This document shows, piece after piece, positions 1 through 11,150 of a stretch of DNA of 64,000 bases. The stretch comes from Branchinecta lynchi (taxonomy: Eukaryota > Arthropoda > Branchiopoda > Anostraca > Branchinectidae). How positions within the stretch are numbered: position 1 is the first letter of the stretch; each line of letters opens with the position of its first letter. Made by a program: the position numbers and the translations under genes. The stretch covers positions 17,217,869-17,281,868 of the forward strand of contig JAKZAP010000009.1 of assembly GCA_023053575.1 (NCBI GenBank), written 5' to 3'. The notes under the pieces were generated by a model. That model saw only the letters and a list, made by a program, of their open reading frames with translations, searched no databases and had not been told where the DNA came from.

Positions 1-720
1 TCTCGACGGACAAGTAGTTCGCCCGGAATCCGGCCCAAACCGGAAGTTTTGTTAAAATTAAAAGTTTTATTTGAAGTTGGATTAGATATTCGATTTAGGG
101 CAAGAAGACATGCTGAAAACTTATGTGAAAACAATTTTCTATCCGTACATGTAGTTCGCTCGGAATCCGGCCAAAATCGGAAAATTGGTAAAAGTTAAAG
201 TTTTATTTCTAGTTGATTAGATAACCGATTTAGGGGTAAGAAGAGATGCTGAATCCGCGTGTGACAATCATCTTTTACCCGGACATATATTTCGACCGGA
301 ATCCGGCTGGAGTCAGAAAATTTGTTGTAAGTTAATTTTTATTTGAAGTTGATTAGATGTTCATTATTGGGGAAAGAAGATACCCTGAGTTCATTTTTTA
401 GCTTTCTTTTTTCGCCGGACAATTAGTTTTGGAGTTTGGCCAAAACCGAGAAATTGGCGGTAGTGGCAGGAAGTTTTCGTCAAAACATATATGACTTATA
501 GGCATAAACACACATGCTGAATCCATATCTGAACTTGGTTTTCTCAGATGATTAGCTATTTGGCCTTAATCTGTTTCTGAATTTTAATTGTAAAAATGTT
601 CAAGGAGTCTGGGCGATGACTGGATCTGGCTAAGACAAGACCCAGTTGTCTGGATCAGATATTGAATTTTTGGGATCCCATCGAAACCTTTGGTCTTGTT
701 TGTGAAGCTCATAACTCGTA
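1..720 (-). repeat. GGGATCCC-ended element with internal 137-bp repeats, copy A
   Basis: The reverse complement matches the copies at 47740-49370 and 62938-63730. Repeated segments carry CCGGATTCCGG, an ACTTGTCCGGCGAGAAAA-like stretch, CAGCATGTCTTCTTACCCCTA and AATCAACTTCAAATAAAACTT. The end TTTTTGGGATCCCATCGAAA lies near 675-697. The window starts inside the element. No coding potential is visible. It faces the copy at 1395-2410, so the two form an inverted pair. Confidence 0.75.
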
Positions 721-1235
721 AACCAGTGTGGGTTTTGGAGTCTAGTTGTGCCTTTTGAGGGTTCCCACACCCACCCGGTTCAGGTACAAATGGGCACATA
801 TTGCCCAGTGAATAGTGTTCATAACTTGACCAGAGCTGAACATAGGACGATGAAATTCCTTGTACTTGGATCCACCCATCCAATTCATGAGGAACTGGGC
901 TCAGTTTACCCAAGAGTCAAGTCGTGACCCATGACAGGAACAGGTATACAGTTATGACAGGTATCAAGTTGAAACTTGATAAGTTTGAGAGCAGTGGGAT
1001 CTCTTTTTGCTTTTTGGGGGTCCCGAACCCAGCTTCTACTTCGCTCAGGGGCAATCGGACCCAGACTGCCCATTTCTTTATGTTTTTAGCTTTACAGTAA
1101 CTGGAGATGGGGCGATGCACTTCCTTGTGCTTTCAGATATTAGGGTTGGGAATATATGTATATATATGGAGCTGAACCACCTTCCCTTCGTTCATAAGTG
1201 GGCTCTTGGTTTTAACGCTGTTTGTATATAAGTTG
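690..1235 (-). repeat. Dispersed repeat, also at 45350-45700
   Basis: Read on the minus strand, about 300 bp matches the + strand at 45350-45700 (shared blocks: CCCATTTG, ATTCACTGGGCAATCTGGGC, GAACCGGGTTGGG, AAAGGCACAACTAGACCCC). A second, partly inverted stretch follows at 1000-1235. Short ORFs here on both strands share no recognisable protein similarity and are probably chance. Confidence 0.5.
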
Positions 1236-1394
1236 TAATAAACATTTACTTTCACGCTCCATATTTGCGCGCTTGTGCACTTGTTCGAAAATTCCACTAC
1301 TTTCCACGCGAAATTACCGATTTTCTTGTTAGCGCTTGTCGACTAACTTATCCAACCTTCCCGCTCCGATTTCCGGTCTTAACTCCTTGAACTT

Positions 1395-2410
1395 TTTTAC
1401 TATTAAAATTTAGAAACAGAATAAGGCTACTGGCTAATCATCTGAGAAAATTAAGTTCAGATATGGATTAAGCATGTGTATTCATCCCTATTCGTCATAT
1501 CTACTTTGACGAATGTGATCAAAACTGCCCTGCGTTATACTTCTGCCAAATTTTCGGTTTCAGCCGGACTTGTCCGGCAAAAAAACAAACTACTTTTGCG
1601 ATTGAGAAGTAATTTTCACATAAACGTTAAGCATGTCTTCTTACCCCTATACCGAGTATCTAATCAACTTCAAGTACAACTTTACTCCTAACAAACTTTC
1701 CGGTTTTGGTCGGATTCCGGGTGAAGAAAATGGTTTTCATATTCGTGTTCAGCATGTCCCCTTACCCCTAAGTCGACTATCTCATTAGCTATTAAGAAGA
1801 TTTTGTTTGTCCCTTATTTTGAAACCCCTCCCCACCCCTAGATGTTGGGCCTTTGCCCACAGAATCCTCCAGTAATTTTCATCAAAATATCACATTCTCT
1901 TCGAGAGTTATTGTGCTCACAGACGGACGGACAGACTGACAAATTGTGTCTAAGTCATAATTATCCCTCCACTTACGTTTTGGGGTCCCAAAAAGTGGGA
2001 AAGCCAAGCAAAGCAAAAGAAGTCCAAAATATAAGATGGACCTGATAGTGTACAACAATGGTTCCCAACCTTTTCCGTACCGCGTACCCCCTAAGCTATT
2101 ATTATCATTTTTATTTGGATCTAATACCGGCCAACTAGGGCCATTATACAAAACAAAAAACACTTTAAACACTATTAAAAAACATTTTGTTCGCCCCTTA
2201 ATTTGACGCTCCTACCCCACCCCTAAATGTAGGGCTACAGAGCCCATCTACGAACTCGACATCTCCCTTTACCCAAAGAATCCTCACACCAAGTTCCATC
2301 AAAATAACACATTCTCTTCGAGAGTTATCGTGCTCACAGACGAACGGACGGACGGACGGACAGACCGAAAAATTTTACGAAGTCATTCACTTACGTTTGG
2401 GATCCCAAAA
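1395..2410 (+). repeat. GGGATCCC-ended element, copy B
   Basis: It begins with the AGAAACAGAATAAGGC head found at 11795, 48080 and 62950, followed by degraded 137-bp repeats. Two copies of the 3' module follow (1800-2000 and 2190-2405): a pyrimidine-rich CCCCTCCCCACCCCTA tract, TTCGAGAGTTATCGTGCTCACAGA, a run of GACGGACGGACGG, and TCCACTTACGTTTTGGG. The repeated 3' module suggests tandem insertion or recombination between two copies. Confidence 0.7.
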
Positions 2411-2947
2411 AGTGGAAAGCCAAGCAAAACAAAATAAGTCCAAAACAGAAGATGGACCTGATAGTCTACCAGAATGGTTCCCAACCTTTTCCGTACCGCG
2501 TACCCCAATCAAAGTTCAAAAACGTTGCGTAGGCTACCCCTTTCAGAAGAATTACGACCAGAACGTCAAAAAGACGATATTTATCGTCATAAATGAAAAG
2601 TCACAGATGTGTACCTGAAATTGCATTCGATGGGGTATATCTGATCTTGAGGACACTATTGCTACAAACATACTTGATTTTGGGGCCTTTGCTCACTCCT
2701 TGCGAGGGTCTCTCCTACCCTTTTGGGTACGCGTACCACTGGTTGTGAACCACCGGTCTACCATGTCATGCAAAATTGATTTTCAGGCTTCACATTCCTA
2801 TGTGTGAAAGAGTTGTCGGGGACTTTGAGGCAAAGTTTGGGTTTTCATGACTGACAAAACTCGGCTAGGCGAAAGAAGCGCTAAAAAGTTGTAGGCCTAA
2901 GTACAAAACGAAATAATGGATGTAATTCCATAATGGAGTACAGGTAA

Positions 2948-3106
2948 CAGGCCCGTTTCCAGGAATTTATTTCGGGGTCCGCTGGTCGGACAAAAAAGTA
3001 CAAAAAACACATAAATCAGAGGGAAAAGCCTATAAAAATCATTATTTTTGTGTGTTTCGAGGGGGGGGGGGTTCAACCCCCTAACACCCGCCTGGGTACG
3101 GCCTTG
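2948..3106 (+). mobile_element. hAT-type MITE, family CAGGCCCG, perfect 8-bp target duplication
   Basis: The termini CAGGCCCGTTTCCAGG and CCTGGGTACGGCCTTG are inverted repeats. ACAGGTAA occurs directly on both sides (2940-2947 and 3107-3114), the 8-bp duplication typical of hAT transposition. The interior has a poly-G run and the conserved core GGTCGGACAAAAAAGTAC shared with copies at 4497-4682, 4935-5100 and 10248-10411. There is no ORF, so it depends on a transposase from elsewhere. Confidence 0.9.
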
Positions 3107-3609
3107 ACAGGTAATCCAGAATGCAGAATAATCAAGAGGGGCCTTTTAAAACTTAAACAGAGAAGCTGGTTACGACTGCCGTGTTCTAACCTAGGATCAA
3201 ACTCGTTGGAAGATTATAGCAAATACGGAACATAGCATAACACTATCATATCATCACCATGGAGACTATAGGCTTAAAGGATTCGCGCCAGTAACTGGGC
3301 CCGTTTCTTCTTTTTTGCTGCTTCTATTGCGTCTTTTCAGTCACCAAACTCTCATTTTCACAGCCTTCAAGTAAAGCCTTATTTCCTGCTCACTCACTCT
3401 TTCCTTGGGATCGGTAGTATCTCTGTTCCAACTTTCCCCGCGTGAACTAAATTGGGAGGGAGGAATTTTTCTTTCTGTTTGGACAAGACCGAGTATGACA
3501 TATGTGATTGGATATGGTTGACAAGTTGTTAGGGATTAGGCCCCATTAACCCGTCTTCCTGTGAGTGGCGGGGAAGAAAGCCTTTGATGTTATGGTGTGA
3601 GGGACCTAT
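3107..3609. other. Unassigned stretch
   Basis: No coding region, RNA gene or recognisable repeat was found. Confidence 0.4.
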
Positions 3610-3695
3610 CGAGGGGATATACACTCCCCAAACCTCTGTACACCGGGTGCCGGGAGTGAGTATACAGCGAGTGCCGGAGGGTGAGTATCCCCTCG
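3610..3695 (+). mobile_element. Short MITE, family CGAGGGG
   Basis: The termini CGAGGGGATATACACTCCCC and GGGTGAGTATCCCCTCG are inverted repeats matching the longer copy at 42026-42218, and the GTACACCGGGTGCCGGGA core is shared. No target duplication is visible, so this copy may be old or rearranged. Confidence 0.6.
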
Positions 3696-4496
3696 GTTTC
3701 TCTCTGCAACAGTATGGTATCTGAGGGCAGTGTTGCCGCTTTTCTCTGACGGAACCTGTGACATTTGGCCGCAAAAACCTGGTATTCGGGCGCCTACTAA
3801 ACTGAGATTTTTTTTTTTTTTTTTCAAATATGAACGAGAAATCTTGCTTTATCATCTTCATAATTATATGCCTCATCTTTTTTGCTTCTTTTTTGTACTT
3901 ATTTGTTCAAGTTCAAGTTTTTAATTTTACACACAAATACAAATACATTATACAAGCACTGTGGAGAAAAAAAATTCGAACATACAGTGCTTGTTAAAAT
4001 TTTTACTATAATAACAACAACTACGTACCCTATAAATCGAACAAAAATAATATAACTTAATTTATCTGACCTGCATAAAAAGACCTGCGATCTACCAAAT
4101 AAATAAATAAAAACTACCCTCTTGTGAAAAATAAATAAAAACGACAAACCATTTGACATTAGTAAGCGAGAATCGTACAGCATAAACCAACCACACACGA
4201 AACAATCATTCAATTAACCATCCACACTCTAATAAACAGACAACACTCTAATAGGCAAGGAACTAGTCACAGAATTCTGGCTCGCCTTGTCGAAGAAACG
4301 AAAATGTGTGAAAAACCCCAGGTTTATACCACCAGTAGCAACACTGTCTGAGGGGGTGATCACTGGCATCTTAGTGTAGGCCCACACGAAGTCAATCATA
4401 CACACATCCTCCGTGTGGGCACACTAAATGTGTTTCGAAGTAAGGACGCAGTACCTTAGATTTGGCAGCACAGTGATCAGCTGCATGGGCTGTCTG
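3696..4496. other. Unassigned A/T-rich stretch
   Basis: It contains a poly-T run (3810-3825) and A-rich sequence (4080-4140). The open frames are short and low-complexity. No gene supported. Confidence 0.4.
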
Positions 4497-4682
4497 CAGG
4501 CCCGTATCCAGGAATTTATTTCGGGGGGGGGGATTGCCTGCTGGTCGGACAAAAAAGTACAAAAAACACACAGATCAGAGGGAAAAGCCTATAAAATGAT
4601 TATTTTTGTATTTTTTTTTTGGGGGTGGGGGTGGGGGGTGGGGGTGGTCAACCCCCTACCCCCCCCCCTGGATACGGTCTTG
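4497..4682 (+). mobile_element. hAT-type MITE, family CAGGCCCG
   Basis: The ends are CAGGCCCGTATCCAGG and CCTGGATACGGTCTTG. The flanks GCTGTCTG (4489-4496) and GGTGTCTG (4683-4690) match at 7 of 8 bases, a slightly decayed hAT duplication. The interior carries G runs next to both ends and the GGTCGGACAAAAAAGTAC core. Confidence 0.85.
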
Positions 4683-4934
4683 GGTGTCTGTATATATATT
4701 TAATTTACGATCCACCAAATGCACTAGGTGACAGTGGAGTAAAAGGAAAAATGGAAATACAATACAAGTAAAAATCAACATAAAGCCCGAAAGTGCGTAA
4801 AAAATAAAAAACCCAACTGGTTAAAGATTGAGTGAAGAGCTTATCCTTTCAGTTTCCCACTGCCGGCATACGATTGCTGCATCCCAGTTCATATATCCCA
4901 TAAGAAGAAGGAAGAAAGGAACAGCTCGTAAAGG

Positions 4935-5100
4935 GACGTCTCCAGGGGGGGGGGGGGGTTAGGGGGTTGAAATCTCCCCTCCCCGAAACATACAAAAATA
5001 GTAATTTTATAGGCTTTTCCCTCTGACCTGTGTCTTATTTGTACTTTTTTGTCCGACCCGCAGGCCCCCCCCCCCAAAAGGCAACACCCCCCCCCCCCAT
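4935..5100 (-). mobile_element. Partial hAT-type MITE, family CAGGCCCG
   Basis: It holds the family interior in reverse orientation (TAGGCTTTTCCCTCTGACC, GTACTTTTTTGTCCGACC) between G and C runs. The outer TIR bases are eroded and no target duplication is visible. Confidence 0.65.
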
Positions 5101-5282
5101 TAACTCAATTTCTTTCCACTGTGAAAGCCAGAGCATAATAACCCTAGGGAGTAGCACCAAGACCTGTACTTTCCATGCACTAAAAACAGGCCTTACTCGT
5201 AGCGCCGCCCACTATGTTCGCGACATTCAGAGCGAGACAGATACTCCTTGAGCCCAAGCTGACTGGGAAATTATTCAGACAA

Positions 5283-5512
5283 TGCATAAAACGGATACGT
5301 TTGCTACGATGCTTTGGCAGCAATATTTCGGCCCTTCGTGGCAGGGTCCTCGTTAGGCTGTCGAACTTCAGGGACAACGTTATAATAATAAGCCGGTGTC
5401 GTTCCTTCTCCATCGTTGTACCTGAAGTTCGACAGTCTGACGAGAACCCTTGACAAGAAGGGCCGAAATGTTGCTGCCTAAGCATATTAGCTGACGTATC
5501 CGTTATGAAAAA
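5283..5512. mobile_element. Hammerhead-bearing foldback element, family 1
   Basis: Two inverted arms of about 90 bp (5283-5374 and 5424-5512) share AACGGATACGT, GGCAGCAA, GGCCCTTC and GAACTTCAGG in opposite orientation around a short loop. The arms carry a hammerhead ribozyme motif: well preserved on + in the right arm, but with CUAACGA replacing CUGANGA on - in the left arm. There is no coding capacity. Sister copies lie near 29439, 40341 and 54850. Confidence 0.8.
5431..5478 (+). ncRNA. Hammerhead ribozyme motif, type I, family 1
   Basis: Core CTGACGA is at 5437-5443, stem II AACCCTT/AAGGGCC at about 5445-5464, and GAA at 5465-5467. A minimal stem III (AUGU, 5468-5471) is followed by U5472 at the predicted cleavage site. 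Stem I pairs bases just before the core (CAGU) with GCUG at 5473-5476, including one G-U. Activity is inferred, not shown. Confidence 0.65.
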
Positions 5513-5919
5513 GGGGAGGTTGTATCTTTTTTTGCTGTCCTTGGAATATGGAATTACTGGAGCCAGCACTCGTGCACGACTGATTGAATTTCGGTATGTT
5601 TCAAGTATTTATTTACGTACTAAAATTGTATAACACGGGACAACTTGGTCTATTGGCCTAGAAGGAAAAGAATCTTGTGTAGGCCTAGCTAAACTACAAC
5701 TTAAAAACTAGAGGAAATGAGAGACAGCCGAAAAAGACACATAAATAGGAAAAAGAACAAAAAAAGAAGGAGAAAAAAAAGAAAAAGAAAAAAAGAAAAA
5801 TTTATTGAGAGAAAATGAGTAAGTGTGTACGGGACGTTCCCTATCGATAGTGGCGCTAGTGTCGCTGCTGTTCGAGTGCGTGTCACTTTTTCTAAGTCTT
5901 CGCCTACTTCCTAGTGTTA
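5513..5919. other. Unassigned stretch with an A-rich tract
   Basis: A purine-rich tract (5750-5810) dominates. No coding region is supported. It abuts the 5'-truncated retrotransposon beginning near 5920. Confidence 0.4.
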
Positions 5920-6001
5920 TTTTGCACTGGTGAAAGCATACTTCCTATGACGCTCAATCTTGACTGGAAATCACAAATAGGCATACCGGTGAAGATAGTG
6001 T

Positions 6002-7513
6002 TTGTTACTGAGAAGGAAAATTTTAGTTATGCTTCAAGGAAAAGATCTGACTCATTGTTTGAAATCTGGTATTTTTCCAGATTGTTTAAAATGTGCGAGC
6101 GTGATTCCGCTGTTTAAAGGAGGTGATAAGAATTCGTTTGGTGATTATAGGCCGATTTCGCTTTTACCGGTAATTTCCAGGGTATTTGAAAAGCTTATTA
6201 ACAATAGAATTGTGAATTTTCTGGAAGATAGAAAGTTTTTTAATTCTCATCAGTTTGGTTTCAGAAAGAATCGTTCGACGGAGCAGGCTGTATTAATACT
6301 TACGACTTTTGTTAATGATGCTTTAGATAAAGGTATGAAGGTTGCATCTGTTTTCTTAGATATTGTTAAAGCGTTTGATTCTGTTGATCATGATATTTTA
6401 ATTCAGAAATTATTTAATTGTGGCATTCGAGGTATTTTTCTTGATTTAGTTAAGTCATTTTTACTTAACCGTTCCCAGCGTGTGGTATTAAATGGAATTG
6501 CTTCAGATGTATTTCAAGTAAGGAGAGGTGTTCCACAAGGGTCAGTTTTGGGTCCATTGTTGTTCTTAGTTTACATAAATGATCTTTGTCGTGTATCCAG
6601 TCTTATATCGTCGACAAATACTTGTGTTAGTGATGATGTTAAAGCGATTTTGCCGTGTTTCGCTGACGATTCGCATTTGACTGTAGCTGCTAGGACCGAA
6701 AATGAACTATTAGAAGTTACGGCACAAAATATGCAATACATTGAAAAGTGGATGAGAGTTAACAAGTTGAAATTGAACCATACGAAATCTTGTTTTGTAA
6801 TATATGGTAGAAGTTCGAATTATTATCCTTGGATAATTGATATAAAAGTTGGTGGTCAAACAATTAAACGTAGTGCAAGTACTCGTTACCTTGGAGTTAT
6901 TATTGATGAATGTTTAAGTTTCAAAAATCATATTGCATGTATTAGTAGTAAATTAGCCAGGAATGTTGGAATTATTAGAAAACTTAAACATATTTTCCCT
7001 CAGAATATATTAAGAATGTTATATTTTTCAATGGTGCATCCGTATCTGTTATATTGTTGTCTGGCATGGACAAAAACTTTTGTAAGCCACCTTACTCCTT
7101 TACGTGTGATACAGAATATGGCAATAAGAGTATTGTCCGGTGATGGTCGAAATATTTCCGTAAGACACCGTTATCAGGAGCTTCACATTTTACCTTTTGC
7201 GGGAATTTGTAAGTTTTATGACGCTTTATTTATGTACAAACATTACAATGAAGTTTTACCCCAGTGCTTTTCTCAGTATTTTTCCCGTGCGTCATCTTTT
7301 CACGAACATGGAACTCGTAGTTCGCAGCTCATCCGTAGGCCGGTTGTAGTAACTAGTAGATCGAGATTTAGCATTAGACATGTTGGGCCTTTAGTATGGG
7401 AAGGTTTGTCGACAGAGTTAAGGTCATGTAGTGTTTTACTAGATTTTCGTAGCATGTTAAAGGTTCATTGTTTTGCTGTATATGAATTTGATGCGTTATT
7501 CTCAGCCGTTTAA
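6002..7513 (+). CDS. Non-LTR retrotransposon reverse transcriptase (5'-truncated ORF)
   Basis: This is an open frame of about 503 codons encoding the polymerase of a LINE-type (Jockey/CR1-like) element, which copies element RNA into DNA at the insertion site. Visible: finger motif YRPISLLPVISRVFEK (about 49-64), HQFGFRKNRSTEQA (83-96), motif A FLDIVKAFDSVDHD (118-131), motif B RGVPQGSVLGPLLF (175-188), catalytic FADD (220-223), and a thumb with YLGVIID. All catalytic aspartates are present. The frame opens without an ATG (first in-frame ATG at 6029), and the upstream endonuclease half is missing, so this is a 5'-truncated copy. The uninterrupted frame suggests recent insertion. Codon use is strongly T-ending, unlike the two host genes. 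Confidence 0.93.
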   Translation: MLLRRKILVMLQGKDLTHCLKSGIFPDCLKCASVIPLFKGGDKNSFGDYRPISLLPVISRVFEKLINNRIVNFLEDRKFFNSHQFGFRKNRSTEQAVLILTTFVNDALDKGMKVASVFLDIVKAFDSVDHDILIQKLFNCGIRGIFLDLVKSFLLNRSQRVVLNGIASDVFQVRRGVPQGSVLGPLLFLVYINDLCRVSSLISSTNTCVSDDVKAILPCFADDSHLTVAARTENELLEVTAQNMQYIEKWMRVNKLKLNHTKSCFVIYGRSSNYYPWIIDIKVGGQTIKRSASTRYLGVIIDECLSFKNHIACISSKLARNVGIIRKLKHIFPQNILRMLYFSMVHPYLLYCCLAWTKTFVSHLTPLRVIQNMAIRVLSGDGRNISVRHRYQELHILPFAGICKFYDALFMYKHYNEVLPQCFSQYFSRASSFHEHGTRSSQLIRRPVVVTSRSRFSIRHVGPLVWEGLSTELRSCSVLLDFRSMLKVHCFAVYEFDALFSAV

Positions 7514-7790
7514 GTTGTGTTTTATCATTAAGTTTTTGTTTTGGATAGTTAGTGGTGATTCTGGTTGAAAATGAGTTTGTTTTTGGTTGATTTTCTGGTT
7601 GGGCGTCCCAGACCGCGTAAGTCAAGCTCCTTTATTTCTTTCTTTCCCTTTTTTCCTTTGTTTTTGTCGAAGTTTTGTTTTTATTAATGTTTTGTTTTGA
7701 GGGTAATTAGTCCCTTACAGGTTCGCCTCTGGGCATTGAAGATTCCATTTTTTTTTAATAAACCCTTCGTTCATTCATTCATTCATTCAC
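7514..7790 (+). mobile_element. 3' UTR and (ATTC)n tail of the non-LTR element
   Basis: The stretch runs from the RT stop codon to an AATAAA (about 7757) and four to five ATTC units (7770-7790). A short microsatellite tail is typical of many CR1/Jockey-like elements. The minus-strand element at 60993-62040 ends in the same ATTC repeat. Confidence 0.8.
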
Positions 7791-7902
7791 CAGACTCCGT
7801 GCTGATTAGACTCTTACCGCCTTTACGGATCTTAGCGTTCACAGCTTCGAAAGATTTTGCGAAGTGTCTTTTGCATGTCTCCGAAGGAGGCTGAGATAGA
7901 AT

Positions 7903-8240
7903 AGAATATAATTGCACAAAAAGCCTGAGGCCATGGCAAAAATGGTTACAAAAAAAAAGAGAACACTTGAACGAAATAGTAGGACTAAACTAAAGGAAAT
8001 TCTCTCTGTGGGCTAAAGGTATTTTTAGGAACCTTACCAGCCTCTTCAAATCTTGAAAACACTTACTTCCAATAACGCTCATCATCCATACTTCATCATT
8101 TATTGTAGTTACGTTCCCAAAAATCACAACCCGCAGGTCACCTAGCTCACGGCATTCACATGTCAGATGTAACAAATTCTCATTCTCGCTACCACACATA
8201 GGGCAAAAGTAGGGACCAGTACGTCCTAATTGCAATGCAC
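7903..8240 (-). pseudogene. Non-LTR element 3' fragment with C-terminal zinc knuckle
   Basis: On the minus strand the frame reads GRTGPYFCPMCG, then ENLLHLTCECREL, a Cys-Cys-His-Cys knuckle found at the C terminus of many LINE ORF2 proteins, then WMMSVIGSKCFQDLKRLVRF. The 3' UTR with GGCTTTTTGTGCAATTA and an ATTCT-like tail runs down to about 7903. There is no RT upstream, so the copy is severely 5'-truncated. Homologous ends occur at 12480, 14815 and 56740. Confidence 0.8.
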
Positions 8241-9640
8241 CTAGAAGCCTCTCGTTGACAAAAGATCTGGTTTCCTGTGAGGACGTACGACAGGATAGTT
8301 TCCTGAACCAACAAACAGTATTGCTTTTCAGCAGCTTTTCAGTAATCCGAGACCCGGCTGAATTGTACTAGCGGAGCTTATGATATGATATTTATTTCAA
8401 AAGCCAACTCGCTGTAGCAACATCAAACTATACACAGAAATAGAGAAAAAGATCATATACCGGAGCTAAAAACTTAAGTATTTTTTTTTAAATAAAGTCT
8501 TCTCGATGCTTCCCTATTTCCCAAAGAAACCCCGGAATATTATTTTCCATTAATGAATAAGCCCATCCCCTCCTAGAATGATACCCTAAACCTTTACTGC
8601 AACCACCTATCTAGTATTCCGTAAGGGTTTATTTTAGGTGGCTCAGTATTATAAGCGTGGGGTTACCCACTTCTGGCACCCGCTGTACAACCTTTCGCGG
8701 CAACGGTCGAAACCATTGGTGAGAGCACCGGTGCCCGCCATTAATTAGACGATTCCGCTTCTAACCGTGCTAATTTTAGTGTTTTAACATATGGCAACCG
8801 GTGACGGCTGGGCCAGCCACTTACTGTACACTGAAATTGAGAGTGGGCAACCCCTCGGTTTTAAGGCATATCCCACGTACCACTGTGGATTTCGTACTTA
8901 GCCTAGAGTTCACATCTTACTCTGTGGACCTTGACATCCATTTGGAAGCAAATGTAGCGGAATTGGGAACTTCGGAATCACTGATTAAATCTGCAGTTTC
9001 CATGCGATTCGGTGTCCTAATGTTCCGGAACCGTCCTCCTATTTCCTTTCTTGTCGATCCGCGGATATTGGTTCGCCGGTTAATGACGTTAGCTCTTCAC
9101 AAGGAGTACGTCAGACGTGTAGATCGATAGGAATATAGATGTAATGCCCGCAGAAAAAAAACGTAGCATATATGCATTAAACAAATAAAAATATATATAT
9201 GTTACAATTTGTTTTTATATCTGTTAATGATCTTAAATTTGTCTTAAATTTGACTTCCGGAACAAATTCTTGTCCATAGTATCTTCCAAAAAGTAATAGT
9301 AAAGAATACTATCATTTAATGCGCCTCAGACTGGGCCATTCTTAAACAGTAGTATCCAGTAGCATCCTGTCTTACTATAGTAGCATCCAGTTTTGCCAAT
9401 AGTAGTATGCAGCAGAATGCAGTAACACAATAGCCTTACATAAAAGCATAGCATCAGTTCGTACTGCATGCTACTTTTTCGTACAGCTTCATACTACTAT
9501 TTTGAGACAAATTTTGCATCGGGGTGGGCGAAGAAGGTGGGAGACACCATTTTTCGACGGGTCGGATTTTGACGAACACACTGTTACCTTTGTTTTCTTT
9601 AAAATCCTCACGGTAGCCAACGTTATTCACAAATTACTTG
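8241..9640. other. Gene-poor stretch with an old retroelement tail
   Basis: 8375-8470 (ATTTATTTCAAAAGCCAACT) resembles 21355-21400 and looks like a minus-strand LINE 3' end. An open frame of about 109 codons at 8801-9130 has no recognisable motif, and I do not call it a gene. Repeated AGTAGCATCCAGT words occur at 9345-9480. Confidence 0.4.
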
Positions 9641-9649
9641 TACACAGTT

Positions 9650-9823
9650 CACTCTTGGAAGCAAGATCACCATTGCTAATCAGCTATTCAATAATCTCCC
9701 GTTGGAGGTCAAAAGAGTTACTAAAACCTCCGAGAAGATCGAATGGCGTGTAAAAGGATTAAAACAACTAGGTATATCACCTTCTGGACGTTTAGGTATG
9801 TCGGAAGAAGAAATCATCGGTTA
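9650..9823 (+). pseudogene. Possible LINE reverse-transcriptase C-terminal fragment
   Basis: The frame reads IANQLFNNLPLEVKRV, then IEWRVKGLKQLGI, and ends at a TAG near 9821. The pattern (N-LP-EV ... K--LK) resembles the extreme C terminus of non-LTR polymerases. It is short, without catalytic motifs, and could be chance. Confidence 0.4.
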
Positions 9824-10247
9824 GTTTGACATTTTTGGTCTCGGAAGCTGAATGTTATTTAGCTCAATTTCAAAACCTTCAAGATATCGCTATAACGAAT
9901 TTAGTATAATTTACGGCGTTTGTTTATTGTGATCTAGTTTACATCCTTCGGAATTGACACGGAAACTACACATTTTCCATATGCCTGCTGGAATAAAAAC
10001 ATTTTTTTGGATCCACAGTCAAACTGTGATCCCAGACTCCCCATGTCAGGCACTTCCGACCCGCGCCACTAGATCACCCAGCGGTCGGGTCGAGTCGTGG
10101 CTTCGTCTTGGGTCTTGTGGGGGGGGGTCTAGACGTTGCAAGTGCTAGAATACTTATGATGCACTCCTTTAAGTCACAACCACCTCTAACCTTTAGAGTG
10201 ACGATTGTCATAGTATAACCTGTGGGACATATGATGATATGCATGGG

Positions 10248-10411
10248 CAAGGCCGTATCCAGGGAGGGGGGGTGCCCCCCCCCCCCCGAAACATACACAA
10301 ATAATCATTTTATAGGCTTTTTCCTCTGATCTCTGTGATTTTTGCACTTTTTTGTCCGACCAGCTGGCAACCCCCCCCCCCCCCCCCAATAAATTCCTGG
10401 ATACGGGCCTA
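10248..10411 (-). mobile_element. hAT-type MITE, family CAGGCCCG
   Basis: The ends are CAAGGCCGTATCCAGG and CCTGGATACGGGCC. The flanks TGCATGGG (10240-10247) and TGCATCGG (10412-10419) match at 7 of 8. Interior C runs adjoin both ends, with the family core in reverse orientation. Confidence 0.85.
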
Positions 10412-10749
10412 TGCATCGGTAATGGTTAATTACCTCCTTCTCGTTTGATATCGGAAACATAAGATCGAATGCCGTTTAAAAATATCGACCTCGCTATGAC
10501 CTCGATGTCGGAAGTTAACCTTTAATATTTAGTAAATCTGGTCTTGTTAGACTGAATCATGTTTTTTTTAGATTCGCGAAGTTGTTGCTACGAGTTGTGT
10601 GGACGCGGAATTCGCATTTAGTGAAAAACTAGAATTTGTGGGACCCGTGCATTAGTTAGCTGAGCTGAACGCAAAGAAATGTAGTAAGGAATCTGACCGT
10701 GAAAGGCAAAATGTTATATTTTAATGTTAGAAGTTTGGTAAAAGTTAGT

Positions 10750-11150
10750 CTAAAGCCGCTTTCAAATTGACGCGTCGTTGCGATACGTTGCGTATGCGTT
10801 TATCTTGCATTGCGTACAGGTTGCGCAGCGTATCTTTCACAGCTGCGCGAGAAGCTTCTGGATGCCCATTTATATTTTCCTTTCTCGGTTTCTTCTGCTG
10901 AATTTTAATTTCTTTCACTAGTAGCATGTTTGTCTTCATCATGGGCATGTCTTTTTTTTAGTTTTTCTTCAAAACTTCCATTTTCAACTGACAAATCTGA
11001 TGTGTATGCGTCGACGCAACGCAAGAATAGAACTTGGTTCTGTTCTTGCGTTGCGTTTTATGTGTCTGCGTAAGCTCTGCGTTGCGTCGACGCAAGCGCG
11101 ACGCAGAGGTTGTGTAGCTTCGTGTGAAAGGCTCAACGTCTGCGCGCGTC
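10750..11150. repeat. GCGTTGCG-rich inverted segment, possible Harbinger-type remnant
   Basis: Both sides contain GTTGCGT / ACGCAAC words, and 11080-11105 holds the palindromic core GTTGCGTCGACGCAA. CGCTTTCA near 10757 and TGAAAGGC near 11127 are weakly inverted, reminiscent of PIF/Harbinger ends. A lysine-rich minus frame (10745-10948) has no identified domain. The assignment is tentative. Confidence 0.3.

Noticed and set aside
8801..9130. 109-codon open frame
   Set aside because: No motif or signal and no splice sites of note. I cannot distinguish it from chance.
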